Shown: piece after piece, positions 40,679 through 50,333 of the stretch
How positions within the stretch are numbered: the stretch's first letter is position 1
Layout: each line of letters starts with the position of its first letter
Assembly (NCBI GenBank): GCA_963740065.1
Contig: CAVUCS010000001.1
Location: 558,001 to 622,000, forward strand
Origin: DASVDE01 sp963740065
GTDB lineage: Bacteria > Actinomycetota > Thermoleophilia > Solirubrobacterales > 70-9
DNA: 64,000 bases
Direction of reading: 5' to 3'
Translations under genes and position numbers: made by a program
The notes under the pieces: model-generated
Databases searched by the model: none
Told to the model about the DNA's origin: nothing
Seen by the model: only the letters and a program-made list of their open reading frames with translations

Positions 40679-43111
40679 GTGGCGGAATCTCTCAAGGCCT
40701 ACAAGGCTGATCCCTATTCATACGAGGAAGCGCGGGACCTGGCAGATCAGCTGGGGCTTAGCGATCCGATCGCGATCACCCTGGTGCGGCGGGGCTATCG
40801 CACGCCCGAGGAGGCGCGCGCGTTTCTCGACGCCGACGAGTCTCATGAACCTTCGGAGTTCGATTCGATGGGAGCGGTTGTGGATTTGGTCATGGCCGCG
40901 ATCCGTGAGAGACGGCAGATCACGGTCCACGGCGACTTCGACGTCGATGGTGTTTGTGCCACCACAATCTTGGTTGGGACGCTGCGTGAGCTGGGCGCCG
41001 AATGTGACTGGTTGATCCCTGACCGGCTCGCGGACGGCTACGGATTGAGCGAAGCCAACGTCCAGAAGCTGGCGGAGCGTGGCACCTCGCTCCTGATCAC
41101 GGTCGACTGCGGGATCACGGCGGTTGAAGAAGTCGCCTTGGCTCGTTCCCTGGGCATGGAAGTCATCGTCACCGACCATCACCAGCCAGGCGAGGCGTTG
41201 CCGGACTGCCCAATCCTCCATCCGGCGATCAGCAGATATCCCTTCGAGAGTCTGTGTGGCACGGCGGTGGCATGGAAGCTGAGCTGCGCGCTGGGGGTTC
41301 CTGCCGACCTTGATTTGGTCGCCCTGGCAACCGTTGCCGATGTAGTGCCGCTGATCGGAGAGAACCGCTCACTGGTGAAGCGGGGGCTAGAGGAGGTGCG
41401 GCGCGCTCGCAGGCCCGGGATACGGGCGCTGCTGGATGCGGCGAAATGTGAACCCACGCATCTTGATGAGGGAGACCTGGCGTTCAAATTGGCGCCGCGG
41501 ATTAATGCCGCGGGGCGGCTCTATCGGGCCGATGCGGGGGTGGAGCTATTTCTGACCGAAGATGAGGATCGGGCCAGAGAGATCGCGGTGGAGCTGAGTC
41601 GGGCCAACGGTGAGCGGCGGGCTGTGGAGCGGGGGGTGGATACGGCCGCTGAGGCAGCGCGGCGGGAGCTTTCGGATGAGCTTCGGGAGGCTCCTGGTCT
41701 GGTGCTGGCCGGCGAGGGTTGGCATCCCGGAGTGATCGGGATCGTTGCTTCGCGTTTGGTGGAACGACACCACCGGCCCACGATCGTGATCTCACTCGAC
41801 GGCGAAGGTGGTGGGCGAGGGTCGGGCAGGAGCATTCCGGGCTTTGACTTGCTCGCAGGTTTGGAGGCCTGCGCCGAGCATTTGGAGAGCTACGGTGGGC
41901 ACCGCGCCGCCGCCGGTTTGGAGCTGAGAGCGGAAAGACTCGATGCCTTTCGCGAGGCGTTCGCCGCGCATGCCACGACTGTTCTGGGCCCCGAGGACCT
42001 ACGCCGCACCGAGCGGATCGACGCGATGGTCGGGGGACAGAGCCTGGGCCTCGACCTCGCCGAAGAGCTGTCGCGCCTGGCTCCGTTTGGAATGGGCAAT
42101 CCCGGGGTGCGTCTGCTCGTCCCCTCGGCCAGGGTTCGCGATGTGCGGACGATGGGGGAGGGGAAGCACGCTCGATTCAGCTTGCACAGCGGTTCGCACC
42201 GGGCGCTCGGCGTCGCCTTCGGTCGCTCGCGGTTGGGCGTCGGCGACGATGACCCGGTCGACGCCGCGATCCGCCTCGAGGTCAACCACTGGAATGGAGC
42301 GGTGGAGCCGCGGGTCGTGCTGCGCGAGCTGTATCCGTGGGAGATAGAAGCGAACCGAAGCGACGATGAGCGGCAGGATGACGCCGCCGAGTGGTGGCGG
42401 CGTTTTGAGGCTGAGCTGGTTGCCGACCTCGACGCGGGGTCTCCTCAAGATGAGGTCGACCCGCCCGCGGAGGAGCCCGCAAGGCGCGCGGTGCGGAGTG
42501 CTAATTCACCCGCCGCGACGGTCTTCGAGCTGCTCTCCAGCGGGTCCGGCGTCCTGGCCTTTGTCGCGGATACGTCGCGCCGCGTGGCATTGGCTCGCGA
42601 CGGTCTCGCACTTGCCGACTACGAGGAGCTGGAGCGCCGACCTGATCTCTCCCGCGACTTCGCCCACGTTGTCCTCTTCGATCCCCCTCCCTCACATCGC
42701 CTGGAGATGCTCGCCTCCCGACCCTCCGTCGAAGGCGGCTACCTGCATCTCGCCTGGGGAGAGGCTGAACACCGCTTCGCGCTCGCCGTACTCGAGTCCC
42801 GCTGCGCCCAGCGCGCGGAGCTGGCCACGGTCTTTCGGGACCTTCGTGACGCCGGCGACGCGAGCGCCGAGGACCTGCGAGGCGCCCTGCTCGGCAGCGG
42901 CTCCCACCCACGTAACCCGGAATCCGCCGCTCGCTGTTTTCGCGTTCTTACCGAGCTCGGTGTGGTGCGTGGCGCGTCCGCCGGCGGTGCGGGCACGGTT
43001 GGGGTCGTATCCTCGGAGAGGACGGAACTGGAGCGCTCGGCCGCCTTTCGTGCCTATAGCGCCCGCTACGAGGAAGGCAAGCGATACCTCGAAAGACGCA
43101 AACACCCCTAG
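40679..43111 (+). CDS. recJ: Single-stranded-DNA exonuclease RecJ
   Basis: RecJ digests single strands 5' to 3' in repair and recombination. The 810-residue protein has the DHH phosphoesterase motifs (H-G-D-F-D-V-D-G-V-C-A, V-D-C-G-I, T-D-H-H-Q-P) and the DHHA1 motif G-G-H-R-A-A-A-G. An OB-fold follows at about 440-545. The last 260 residues after an acidic linker form an extra domain (V-F-E-L-L-S-S-G-S-G-V-L-A-F, later L-R-D-A-G-D-A-S-A-E-D-L-R) like the C-terminal domain of long Gram-positive RecJ proteins, with a winged-helix-like end. Confidence 0.94.
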   Translation: MAESLKAYKADPYSYEEARDLADQLGLSDPIAITLVRRGYRTPEEARAFLDADESHEPSEFDSMGAVVDLVMAAIRERRQITVHGDFDVDGVCATTILVGTLRELGAECDWLIPDRLADGYGLSEANVQKLAERGTSLLITVDCGITAVEEVALARSLGMEVIVTDHHQPGEALPDCPILHPAISRYPFESLCGTAVAWKLSCALGVPADLDLVALATVADVVPLIGENRSLVKRGLEEVRRARRPGIRALLDAAKCEPTHLDEGDLAFKLAPRINAAGRLYRADAGVELFLTEDEDRAREIAVELSRANGERRAVERGVDTAAEAARRELSDELREAPGLVLAGEGWHPGVIGIVASRLVERHHRPTIVISLDGEGGGRGSGRSIPGFDLLAGLEACAEHLESYGGHRAAAGLELRAERLDAFREAFAAHATTVLGPEDLRRTERIDAMVGGQSLGLDLAEELSRLAPFGMGNPGVRLLVPSARVRDVRTMGEGKHARFSLHSGSHRALGVAFGRSRLGVGDDDPVDAAIRLEVNHWNGAVEPRVVLRELYPWEIEANRSDDERQDDAAEWWRRFEAELVADLDAGSPQDEVDPPAEEPARRAVRSANSPAATVFELLSSGSGVLAFVADTSRRVALARDGLALADYEELERRPDLSRDFAHVVLFDPPPSHRLEMLASRPSVEGGYLHLAWGEAEHRFALAVLESRCAQRAELATVFRDLRDAGDASAEDLRGALLGSGSHPRNPESAARCFRVLTELGVVRGASAGGAGTVGVVSSERTELERSAAFRAYSARYEEGKRYLERRKHP

Positions 43112-43143
43112 AGCAACGCGAGCTTCTCGCCGATCTCTTCGCC

Positions 43144-45348
43144 GTGGTCGAGGAGTTCGACTCGACCCCGAGTGGGAATGGCGCGGGCGCCGGCAACGGC
43201 GACACCGAGGTCAAGACGGTTGCGACGATTGATCATGAGGCGGTCGAGCGTGCCTTCGAGTTCGCCTGGGACCGCCACTCCGATCAGCTGCGCCACTCCG
43301 GTGACGAGTTCATCACCCATCCGGTCGGCGTCGCGCAGATCTGCGCCGGGATGCGCCTCGACACCGAGACGCTCTGCGCGGCCCTGCTTCACGACACGGT
43401 CGAGGACACCAGCGCCTCGCTCGACGACGTTCGCGCCGAATTTGGCGAGGAGATCGCCCAGCTCGTCGACGGCGTCACCAAGCTGACCGGGATCACCTTC
43501 GAGAGTCGCGACGAGCGCCAGGCCGAGAACTACCGAAAGATGATGGTGGCGATGGCCACCGACGTCAGGGTGATCCTGATCAAGCTGGCCGACCGTCTCC
43601 ACAACATGCGCACGCTCGGTGCCCTGCCGAAGCAAAAGCAGACGGCGAAGTCCCGGGAGACGCTGGAAATCTACGCGCCACTCGCACACCGGCTGGGGAT
43701 CCACGCCATTAAGTGGGAGCTGGAGGACCTTGCCTTCGCCACCCTGCACCCGCGCAAGTACGCCGAGATCAAGCAGCTCGTCGCTCAGCAACGCGATGAG
43801 CGCGAGAACTATGTGGAGGACGCGGGCCGGTTCCTCTCCGAGGAATTGAATGAGGTCGGGATCGAGGCCGAGATTTCTGGCCGCGCCAAGCACTTCTACT
43901 CGATCTACACAAAGATGACGAAGAAGGGGCGCGAGTTCAACGAGATCTTCGACCTCACCGCGATGCGAGTGATCGTCGGCTCGGTTAAGGACTGCTACGG
44001 AGCGATCGGCGTCATCCATTCGCTCTGGAAGCCGCTGCCCGGCCGCTTCAAGGACTGGGTCGCGATGCCCAAGGCCAACATGTACCAGGCCCTGCACACG
44101 ACGGTGATCGGTCCCGAGGGTAAGCCGCTGGAAATTCAGATCCGAACCGATGAGATGCACAAGCTCGCCGAGTACGGGATCGCTGCCCACGTCGCCTACA
44201 AAGAAGGCGGCGCCACCGATCCACAGCGAGAGAAGATGACCTGGTTGCGGCAGTTGGTCGAGGCCGAAGGCGATCAGGACCCGACCGAGTTCCTCGAGTC
44301 GCTGAAGGTTGACCTGTTCGAGGATGAGGTCTTCGTCTTCACCCCGAAGGGCGAAGTGAAGAACCTCTCCGCCGGCTCAACGCCGCTCGACTTCGCATAC
44401 GCCGTTCACACCGATGTCGGCCACCGCTGCGTCGGAGCCAAGATCAACGGAAACATCGTGCCGCTGCACTACCAACTGCGCTCCGGCGACATCGTCGAGG
44501 TGCTGACCGCGAAGCAGAAACGCGCCCCCTCCCGAGACTGGCTGAAGTTGGTGCGGACCAGCCGCGCCCGCAACAAGATTCGCGCCTTCTTCAAAGAGGA
44601 ACGGCGCGAGGATGCTGAGCGCCACGGCCGCGAGGGGTTGGAGGATGCGCTGCGCAAGCGGGGCCTGCCGATGCAGAAGCTCGCGATGTCGCCGCTCCTC
44701 GCCGACGTGATCCGCGAGATGGGCTTCCGCAGAGCGAGCGAGTTCTACATCGCGCTGGGCCAGGGCAAGGTGTCCACGAAGACCGTCGCCAATAAGTTGA
44801 TGCAGCGCCTGAAGGCGGGCGAAGCGGTCGAGGAAGCGCCGGCGGGGCTGAGCAGCGGTCGCGAAGACGAGCGCTCGCGCCGCACCCGAGAAGCCTCCAA
44901 TTACGGGATCGTCGTCCAGGGCGCCGACAACGTCGCGGTGCGGCTCGCCAAGTGCTGCCGTCCAGTGCCCGGCGACAGAATCGCCGGCTACGTCTCACTC
45001 GGCCGCGGCATCACCATCCATCGCGAGGACTGCAAGAACGTGAAGGCGCTAAAGCGGGCCCCGGAGCGCTTCGTTCCCGTCTCCTGGGCCGGCGACAACG
45101 AGGCTTCCTACCGGGTCGAGTTGCAGGTCGACGCTTACGATCGCACCCGCCTGCTCGAGGACCTCTCGCGGACCTTCTCGGAGGTTGGAATCAACATCCT
45201 CGAAGCGAGTTGTTCGACAAAACACCCGATGGTTAAAAACCGCTTCGTCGTCGAGGTGGGGGACACCGAGCAGCTCAAACAGTGCATCTCCCGACTGCGC
45301 AATGTGGAGAGCGTCTTCGACGCCTACCGCATCACCCCGTCGGCTTGA
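43144..45348 (+). CDS. relA: Bifunctional (p)ppGpp synthetase/hydrolase (RSH)
   Basis: The enzyme makes and degrades the stringent-response alarmone. The 734-residue protein has an HD hydrolase domain (H-P-V-G-V-A, A-L-L-H-D-T-V-E-D-T, L-A-D-R-L-H-N-M-R-T-L), a synthetase domain (G-R-A-K-H-F-Y-S-I-Y-T-K-M, A-M-P-K-A-N-M-Y-Q-A-L-H-T-T-V), a TGS domain (E-V-F-V-F-T-P-K-G-E) and a C-terminal ACT domain. Both active sites look intact. GTG 43144 is the first standard start; the frame is open slightly upstream with plausible residues but no usual start codon. Confidence 0.95.
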   Translation: MVEEFDSTPSGNGAGAGNGDTEVKTVATIDHEAVERAFEFAWDRHSDQLRHSGDEFITHPVGVAQICAGMRLDTETLCAALLHDTVEDTSASLDDVRAEFGEEIAQLVDGVTKLTGITFESRDERQAENYRKMMVAMATDVRVILIKLADRLHNMRTLGALPKQKQTAKSRETLEIYAPLAHRLGIHAIKWELEDLAFATLHPRKYAEIKQLVAQQRDERENYVEDAGRFLSEELNEVGIEAEISGRAKHFYSIYTKMTKKGREFNEIFDLTAMRVIVGSVKDCYGAIGVIHSLWKPLPGRFKDWVAMPKANMYQALHTTVIGPEGKPLEIQIRTDEMHKLAEYGIAAHVAYKEGGATDPQREKMTWLRQLVEAEGDQDPTEFLESLKVDLFEDEVFVFTPKGEVKNLSAGSTPLDFAYAVHTDVGHRCVGAKINGNIVPLHYQLRSGDIVEVLTAKQKRAPSRDWLKLVRTSRARNKIRAFFKEERREDAERHGREGLEDALRKRGLPMQKLAMSPLLADVIREMGFRRASEFYIALGQGKVSTKTVANKLMQRLKAGEAVEEAPAGLSSGREDERSRRTREASNYGIVVQGADNVAVRLAKCCRPVPGDRIAGYVSLGRGITIHREDCKNVKALKRAPERFVPVSWAGDNEASYRVELQVDAYDRTRLLEDLSRTFSEVGINILEASCSTKHPMVKNRFVVEVGDTEQLKQCISRLRNVESVFDAYRITPSA

Positions 45349-46311
45349 TCAGGCGACGACGGTGAGCGCTTGCGGGGCGACGCGGATCTCTACCCGCTCG
45401 CGCTCGCCGATGTAGTCGCCGTCGACCTGCACGGGGAAGGGGCGGACCGCGCCCGAGCGATCCTTAGATGCAGAAACGACCGTTGCCTGGAGCACGTCGT
45501 CGAAATGCACGATTTGTCGGTGGGCCGCGGTAGAGAGTTTCTCGCCCGCAAGGAGTCGGGCAACCAACGAAGGCATGTGGCGTTGGGCCGCGCGTCTGAG
45601 CACGGCCATCGAGAGGGTGCCATCGTCGATCTCGACTCCCTCGCAGACTTTGATCGGACGGCTGGCGAAGTAGGTGAAGGGGTCTGAGTTCTGGGCGAGG
45701 ATGGTGACGCCCTCGACCGGCGAGTGCCCGGGAGTTTCGAATCTCATGCGCACCGGCCTGTAGATGTAGTGGCGGTAGAAGCTGGCGAGCCCAGCCCAGC
45801 TGTAGTAGTAAGGGCCGGCTTTCGCCTTCATCTTGGGATTGGCGTCGACCCGCTTGACGACGGTGGCGTCGATTCCCGCGCCGCAGGAGAAGACGAAGTA
45901 GCGCTCGTCAACGAGGCCGAGGTCGATCTTTCTCGGCGCCCAGTCATCGGCGAGAGAGAGCAGGTGCTCGGTCGCGTCGACCACGTTGTTGGGAATGCCG
46001 AGTGTGCGGCAGACGACGTTGGTGGAGCCTCCCGGCAAGGTCGTCAGCGGAACGTCTGACCCGGCCAGCCCGTTGGCTACCTCGTTCAGGGTGCCGTCCC
46101 CGCTGAAGGCGACGACGACGTCATATCTTCCGTCGCGGGCGTCGCGGCCGATCTCGATCGCATGATTCTGGGCCTCGGTCTGCACCGCCTCGACCTCGTA
46201 GCGGCCTTGCAGCGCGTAGACGACGAGATTCTTCAGCCGATCCGACACCGTCGTCGCGTACGGGTTGACGATCATCAGCATCCGTTTCTTGCCGCGGTGC
46301 CTAAGCCTCAT
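45349..46311 (-). CDS. Diacylglycerol/lipid kinase family protein (YegS-like)
   Basis: The 320-residue protein has the DAGK catalytic pattern: I-V-N-P-Y-A near the start, F-S-G-D-G-T-L-N-E-V-A-N-G-L, P-G-G-S-T-N-V-V-C-R-T and C-G-A-G-I-D-A. Such enzymes phosphorylate diacylglycerol, sphingoid bases or other lipid alcohols with ATP. No membrane helix is seen. It is the last gene of a four-gene minus-strand operon whose members overlap one another. Confidence 0.88.
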   Translation of the reverse strand: MRLRHRGKKRMLMIVNPYATTVSDRLKNLVVYALQGRYEVEAVQTEAQNHAIEIGRDARDGRYDVVVAFSGDGTLNEVANGLAGSDVPLTTLPGGSTNVVCRTLGIPNNVVDATEHLLSLADDWAPRKIDLGLVDERYFVFSCGAGIDATVVKRVDANPKMKAKAGPYYYSWAGLASFYRHYIYRPVRMRFETPGHSPVEGVTILAQNSDPFTYFASRPIKVCEGVEIDDGTLSMAVLRRAAQRHMPSLVARLLAGEKLSTAAHRQIVHFDDVLQATVVSASKDRSGAVRPFPVQVDGDYIGERERVEIRVAPQALTVVA

Positions 46312-47299
46312 AACGAATCACTTCCCCATCGTCGACCTCGCGGACGCGTCCTTCGTTGACCAGCAGGTCGGCGTGGCCGATCACCTCGGAGAGGGTGAGG
46401 AAGGCTTGGGTGACGGCGACGTTGCCCCAGATCGCTTGCGCGATCTCGTATCCGCTGCGGGGTTGCTCCGCGATCAGCTTGTAGATCTTCTCCTTGCGCC
46501 GCTCGTGCTTGGCGATTCGCTCGTCGATCAGCGCGACGTGGTCGACGATCGGCTCGCCGTGCCCGGAAAGGACAATCTCCGCCGGCATCTCCCTGGTCTT
46601 CTTCATCGACTCGATGTAGGTGACGAGCGCCTGGGTCCGCTGGTTTGAGCCATCCAATGGCCGGGAGATCAGCGGGTTCGAGGAGATGTGGGCGATCAGG
46701 TGGTCGGCCGCGATCAGGATCTTGCGGTCCTCGTCCCAGAAGACGGTGTCCGAAGGGCTGTGGCCCGGCCGGTGCAGAGCTTGTAGAACGCGGTCGCGGA
46801 AGGGCATCGACTGGCCGTCCACCAACGGTCGCGTCACTTCGGCGCGCGATCCCCAGCCACGGAAGCTGCGGCTGACGCTCTGCAGGGCGAAGGCAACCTC
46901 CTCCGGGATGCCGTTGCGCAACATCAACTCGACCGCGAAACCATCCTCGGCCTCGGAGTCCTGACTGAAGTTGGCGAGTCGATCGGCGGCGATGCCGAGA
47001 GCAGCGACCTCGGCGCCGGAGTGCTCGGCGACGATTTCGACCAGCCCGAGGTGGTCAATGTGCTGGTGGGTGACGATCACCAGCTCGAGATCGTCGATCG
47101 AGTGGCCGCGTTCTCCGAGCTGGGATTGGAGCTCGTCGAGCGCTTTGCCCGAGTTCGGGCCGGTGTCGATCAGGGTCAGCGGCTCGTCCTCGAGCAGGTA
47201 GCAGTTGACCCTCCCAACGGCGAAGGGAGTGGGAATGCGGAGGCAGTGGATGCCGGCCAGAGCGGCCTGCTCCAGCGCCTGCTCGGGAGTGAGCGTCAC
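46301..47299 (-). CDS. MBL-fold metallohydrolase with C-terminal helical domain
   Basis: The 332-residue protein has the metal motif T-H-Q-H-I-D-H-L-G, a second ligand region H-R-P-G-H-S-P-S-D-T, A-A-D-H-L and S-G-H-G-E-P. The C-terminal 70 residues (R-I-A-K-H-E-R-R-K-E-K-I) form a winged-helix-like domain typical of the LACTB2/RNase-like MBL branch. The substrate could be a thioester, nucleotide or RNA; it cannot be told. Start GTG 47299 overlaps the previous stop by four bases. Confidence 0.85.
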   Translation of the reverse strand: MTLTPEQALEQAALAGIHCLRIPTPFAVGRVNCYLLEDEPLTLIDTGPNSGKALDELQSQLGERGHSIDDLELVIVTHQHIDHLGLVEIVAEHSGAEVAALGIAADRLANFSQDSEAEDGFAVELMLRNGIPEEVAFALQSVSRSFRGWGSRAEVTRPLVDGQSMPFRDRVLQALHRPGHSPSDTVFWDEDRKILIAADHLIAHISSNPLISRPLDGSNQRTQALVTYIESMKKTREMPAEIVLSGHGEPIVDHVALIDERIAKHERRKEKIYKLIAEQPRSGYEIAQAIWGNVAVTQAFLTLSEVIGHADLLVNEGRVREVDDGEVIRYEA

Positions 47300-48678
47300 G
47301 CCCTGATCAACCCGAGCATCTCGTCTCGCTTCTCCTCCATGTGCTCCGGGGAGACGAGCGATTCGAGGTTGAGGCGCAGTAGTGGCTCGGTATTGGAGGG
47401 GCGGACATTGAAGTGCCAGTCGGGGTAGTCAACCGAAATGCCGTCGAGGGTCGTTTGCTCCCCGTCCGCGTAGCGATCGGCGATCTCCGCCAATTTCGCT
47501 TCGGGGTCGTCCACTTTGGAGTTGATCTCACCGGAGATGAAGTATTTGGATCGGAACTCGCTCATCAGTTCCGCCAGGCTGCGGCCGTCGACCGAGAGCA
47601 GCTCCAGCATCAGCAGGGCCGGGATCGTCCCCGAGTCGGCGCACCAGAAGTCGCGGAAGTAGTAGTGGCCGGAGACTTCGCCGCCAAAGACGGCGCCTTC
47701 CTCACGCATACGCAGCTTGAAGAAGGCGTGGCCGACGCGGGAGAGGGCGGAGCGCCCCCCTTCGGCGGCGACGAGGTCGGGAACGGCGCGGCTGGAGCGG
47801 GGGTCATAGAGGATCGTCGCGCCGGGATTCTTGGCCAGCGCCGCGCGGGCGAGCAGGGCGCAAATGAAATCGCCGTCGCAGAACTCGCCGTTGCCGTCGA
47901 TGAAGAAGCAGCGGTCGGCGTCGCCGTCCCAGGCGATCCCGAGGTCGGCGCCGCTGGCCCGCACCCGTTCGATGATCATCCGGCGGTTCTCTTCGAGCAG
48001 CGGATTGGGCTCGTGGTCGGGGAACTCCCCGTCGGGCTCGAAGTACATCTCCTCCAGGTCGAGGCCGAGCTTGCGCAGCGTTGGGCCGACCATCGGGCCG
48101 GCCATGCCGTTGCCGCCGTCAACGACCACCTTCAACGGCCGCACCTTTGAGGGGTCGATGAACGAGAGCGCGTGGGAGCGATAGGCCTCCCAGATGTCGA
48201 CTTCTTCGAAGGAGCCTCCGCCCGGCGCGTGTCCAAGGCCGGCCTCGATCTCTCGCTTCACATCGCCAATGCCGGCATCGCCGGAGAGGGCGAGGGCGCC
48301 CTCGCGGACGAGCTTGACGCCGGTGTAGGCCTTCGGGTTGTGCGAGGCGGTGACCATCGCGCCGCCGTCCAGACTCTGGGAGCCGACCAGGTGGTAGAGC
48401 ATCTCGGTCGCGACCATGCCGGCGTCGAGCACCGTCGCCCCCTCGAAGATCAGCCCATCGCGCAGCTCCTCCGCCATCCGCGGCGCGGTCAGTCGCATGT
48501 CGCGGCCAAGGCCGACCCGCAGTTCGCTCGGGTCCTTGCCGCGCAGGCGCCCCAGCACTCGGGCAAAGGCACGGCCGATTGCGTGCGCGGTGGTCTCGTC
48601 CATCTCCTCGCCGTAGAGCCCGCGAATGTCATAGGCCTTGAAGATGCCCGGGGGCGCCAGGGTCGGCTGCTCGCTCAA
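47296..48678 (-). CDS. manB: Phosphomannomutase/phosphoglucomutase
   Basis: The enzyme interconverts hexose 1- and 6-phosphates for glycan precursors. The 460-residue protein shows all four domains of the alpha-D-phosphohexomutase family: substrate start F-K-A-Y-D-I-R-G, phosphoserine loop M-V-T-A-S-H-N-P, metal loop D-G-D-A-D-R, sugar loop G-G-E-V-S-G-H and phosphate loop R-P-S-N-T-E-P. It overlaps the HIT gene upstream by four bases. Confidence 0.93.
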   Translation of the reverse strand: MSEQPTLAPPGIFKAYDIRGLYGEEMDETTAHAIGRAFARVLGRLRGKDPSELRVGLGRDMRLTAPRMAEELRDGLIFEGATVLDAGMVATEMLYHLVGSQSLDGGAMVTASHNPKAYTGVKLVREGALALSGDAGIGDVKREIEAGLGHAPGGGSFEEVDIWEAYRSHALSFIDPSKVRPLKVVVDGGNGMAGPMVGPTLRKLGLDLEEMYFEPDGEFPDHEPNPLLEENRRMIIERVRASGADLGIAWDGDADRCFFIDGNGEFCDGDFICALLARAALAKNPGATILYDPRSSRAVPDLVAAEGGRSALSRVGHAFFKLRMREEGAVFGGEVSGHYYFRDFWCADSGTIPALLMLELLSVDGRSLAELMSEFRSKYFISGEINSKVDDPEAKLAEIADRYADGEQTTLDGISVDYPDWHFNVRPSNTEPLLRLNLESLVSPEHMEEKRDEMLGLIRA

Positions 48679-49163
48679 AACGCCCCCTTCAAGGCTTCGT
48701 AGCTTTGTTCGAGTGTTTGCGGCATCACTTTCGTATCGGCGATGACGGGCATGAAGTTGGTGTCGCCGCCCCAGCGCGGGACGACGTGCATGTGGATGTG
48801 GTGCTCGACCCCGGCGCCGGCGACCCGCCCTTGGTTGAAGCCGACGTTGTAGCCATGCGGGTCGTAGACCTCCTCCAACCTGTCCATTGCCTTCTGGGCG
48901 AAGGCCATCATCTCCGCCAGCGTGTCCGGCGGCAGCTCCTGCAGCTTCCCGATGTGGTCGTAGGGCGCCACCATCAGGTGCCCGTTCGTGTACGGGAAGA
49001 GGTTGAGGATCACGAAGCTGTGCTCGCCGCGGTGGACGATCAGGCTCGCTTCGTCATCTCCCACAGCCGGCTTGGCGCAGAAGATGCACTCCTCTTCAAT
49101 GTCCTTCGATGCGTCCTTCACGTAGGCGAGGCGCCAGGGCGCCCAGATCCGATCGTTGATCAC
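48675..49163 (-). CDS. HIT family hydrolase/phosphorylase
   Basis: The 162-residue protein has the histidine triad H-H-I-H-M-H-V-V-P-R-W and an N-terminal C-I-F-C, which with H-x(n)-H often binds zinc. It resembles the Ap4A phosphorylase/GalT-like branch found in actinobacteria. It is first in an operon with the phosphohexomutase, MBL hydrolase and lipid kinase. GTG 49163 is the start; a TAGGAT hexamer lies nine bases upstream. Confidence 0.9.
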   Translation of the reverse strand: MINDRIWAPWRLAYVKDASKDIEEECIFCAKPAVGDDEASLIVHRGEHSFVILNLFPYTNGHLMVAPYDHIGKLQELPPDTLAEMMAFAQKAMDRLEEVYDPHGYNVGFNQGRVAGAGVEHHIHMHVVPRWGGDTNFMPVIADTKVMPQTLEQSYEALKGAF

Positions 49164-49172
49164 TGACTGAGC

Positions 49173-49178
49173 ATCCTA
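49173..49178 (-). promoter_or_regulatory. Possible -10 element (TAGGAT) of the HIT operon
   Basis: On the minus strand TAGGAT is nine bases before GTG 49163, allowing at most a two- or three-base leader. Confidence 0.35.
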
Positions 49179-49210
49179 TGAAAGACCGTGCCGCCCCCGG
49201 ACGCGCTTGG

Positions 49211-50218
49211 CTACAACCAGCCGCGCTTGCGGAAGTAACCGACCAGGCCGACCAGCATCGCCACCATCGCTCCCAGCAGAATCCAGAAGGCGGTGGTGTC
49301 TCCCTCACCGGGGACATGGACGTTCGCCCCCCAGATGCTGGCGATCAGGGTCAGCGGCAAGACGATGACGCTGATTGAGGTCAGAACGCGGAGGATGTCG
49401 TTGACGCGATGGGAGAGGACCGACTCGTTGGTCTCCGCCAAGGCCTCGATCACTTCCTTGTAGTTCTCGAGCATGTCCCAGATCCGCTCGTGGGCGTCGA
49501 CGATGTCGTCGAAATAGATCTCCAGGTCGAGGTTGGGGGCGAGGTAGCGGCCTTTGATCCGCTCGAGGTCGCGCAGCACCGGGCGCTGCGGCCGAATCAC
49601 CTTGCGGAAGTTGATGATCTCCTGCTTGGCGTTGGAGATGTCGCGCACGACTTCCTCCGAGCGTCCCTCAAAGATGTCGTCCTCCAGCGCGTCGAGCTTG
49701 TTGCCGATCTTGCGCAGCATCGGGAAGCAGTAGTCGAAGCTGTCGTCGACGATCCGGTAGAGCAGATAGCCCGACCCACGTGCGAAGAGCTGCTCGCGCA
49801 TCTCCTCCTTGGCGCGGCAGCGCTCAAACAGGTATTCGACCGGCTTCAGCGGCTGATTGGGGATGGTGACGACGTAGCCCGGCCCGACGAAGACGTCCAG
49901 CTCGCCGGTTCCCAGTCGCCCTACCGCGGGGTCAAAGACCGGGAGGTGAAGGACGATGAAGATGTAGTCGTCGTACTCATCGATCTTCGGCCGCTGGTTG
50001 CGGGAGAGCACGTCTTCGAGGTCGAGCGCATGGAAGTCGAAGTGCTCCTCCAGCCAGGCACGCTCCATCGCCCCCGGACGCTCGATGTTGACCCAGCGCA
50101 GGCCGGCGGCGTCGATCTGCTCGACGTTTGGCGTCTGTGGCTCAGCTTGTGAGGCCGGGGTGAGACTGTCGCCGCGCCGGGTAGCCCGCCGCAGCCTTGG
50201 CTTTGGAAGGTTCGGCAT
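49211..50218 (-). CDS. CorA-family magnesium/divalent cation transporter
   Basis: The 335-residue protein has the CorA layout: an alpha/beta cytoplasmic funnel, a long acidic helix with E-D-I-F-E, and two C-terminal membrane helices (V-I-V-L-P-L-T-L-I-A-S-I-W and F-W-I-L-L-G-A-M-V-A-M-L-V-G) ending in basic K-R-G-W-L. The loop motif, normally Gly-Met-Asn at the pore mouth, reads W-G-A-N-V-H-V-P here, so methionine is replaced by alanine. Selectivity may differ from standard CorA. Confidence 0.88.
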   Translation of the reverse strand: MPNLPKPRLRRATRRGDSLTPASQAEPQTPNVEQIDAAGLRWVNIERPGAMERAWLEEHFDFHALDLEDVLSRNQRPKIDEYDDYIFIVLHLPVFDPAVGRLGTGELDVFVGPGYVVTIPNQPLKPVEYLFERCRAKEEMREQLFARGSGYLLYRIVDDSFDYCFPMLRKIGNKLDALEDDIFEGRSEEVVRDISNAKQEIINFRKVIRPQRPVLRDLERIKGRYLAPNLDLEIYFDDIVDAHERIWDMLENYKEVIEALAETNESVLSHRVNDILRVLTSISVIVLPLTLIASIWGANVHVPGEGDTTAFWILLGAMVAMLVGLVGYFRKRGWL

Positions 50219-50311
50219 CGTTCGGGCTCATCATCTCGTCGGGTGGCGTCGGCACGGTGAACACAAGGTTAAACGGCCTGCTCGTACGCGGATGAACGAA
50301 ATCGCCCCTGG

Positions 50312-50317
50312 TATGGT
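50312..50317 (+). promoter_or_regulatory. Putative -10 element (TATGGT) of the SAM-riboswitch operon
   Basis: TATGGT lies about 17 bases before the first paired base of the riboswitch, so transcription would begin near 50324. Confidence 0.45.
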
Positions 50318-50333
50318 CTGCGGCACATAAGCG

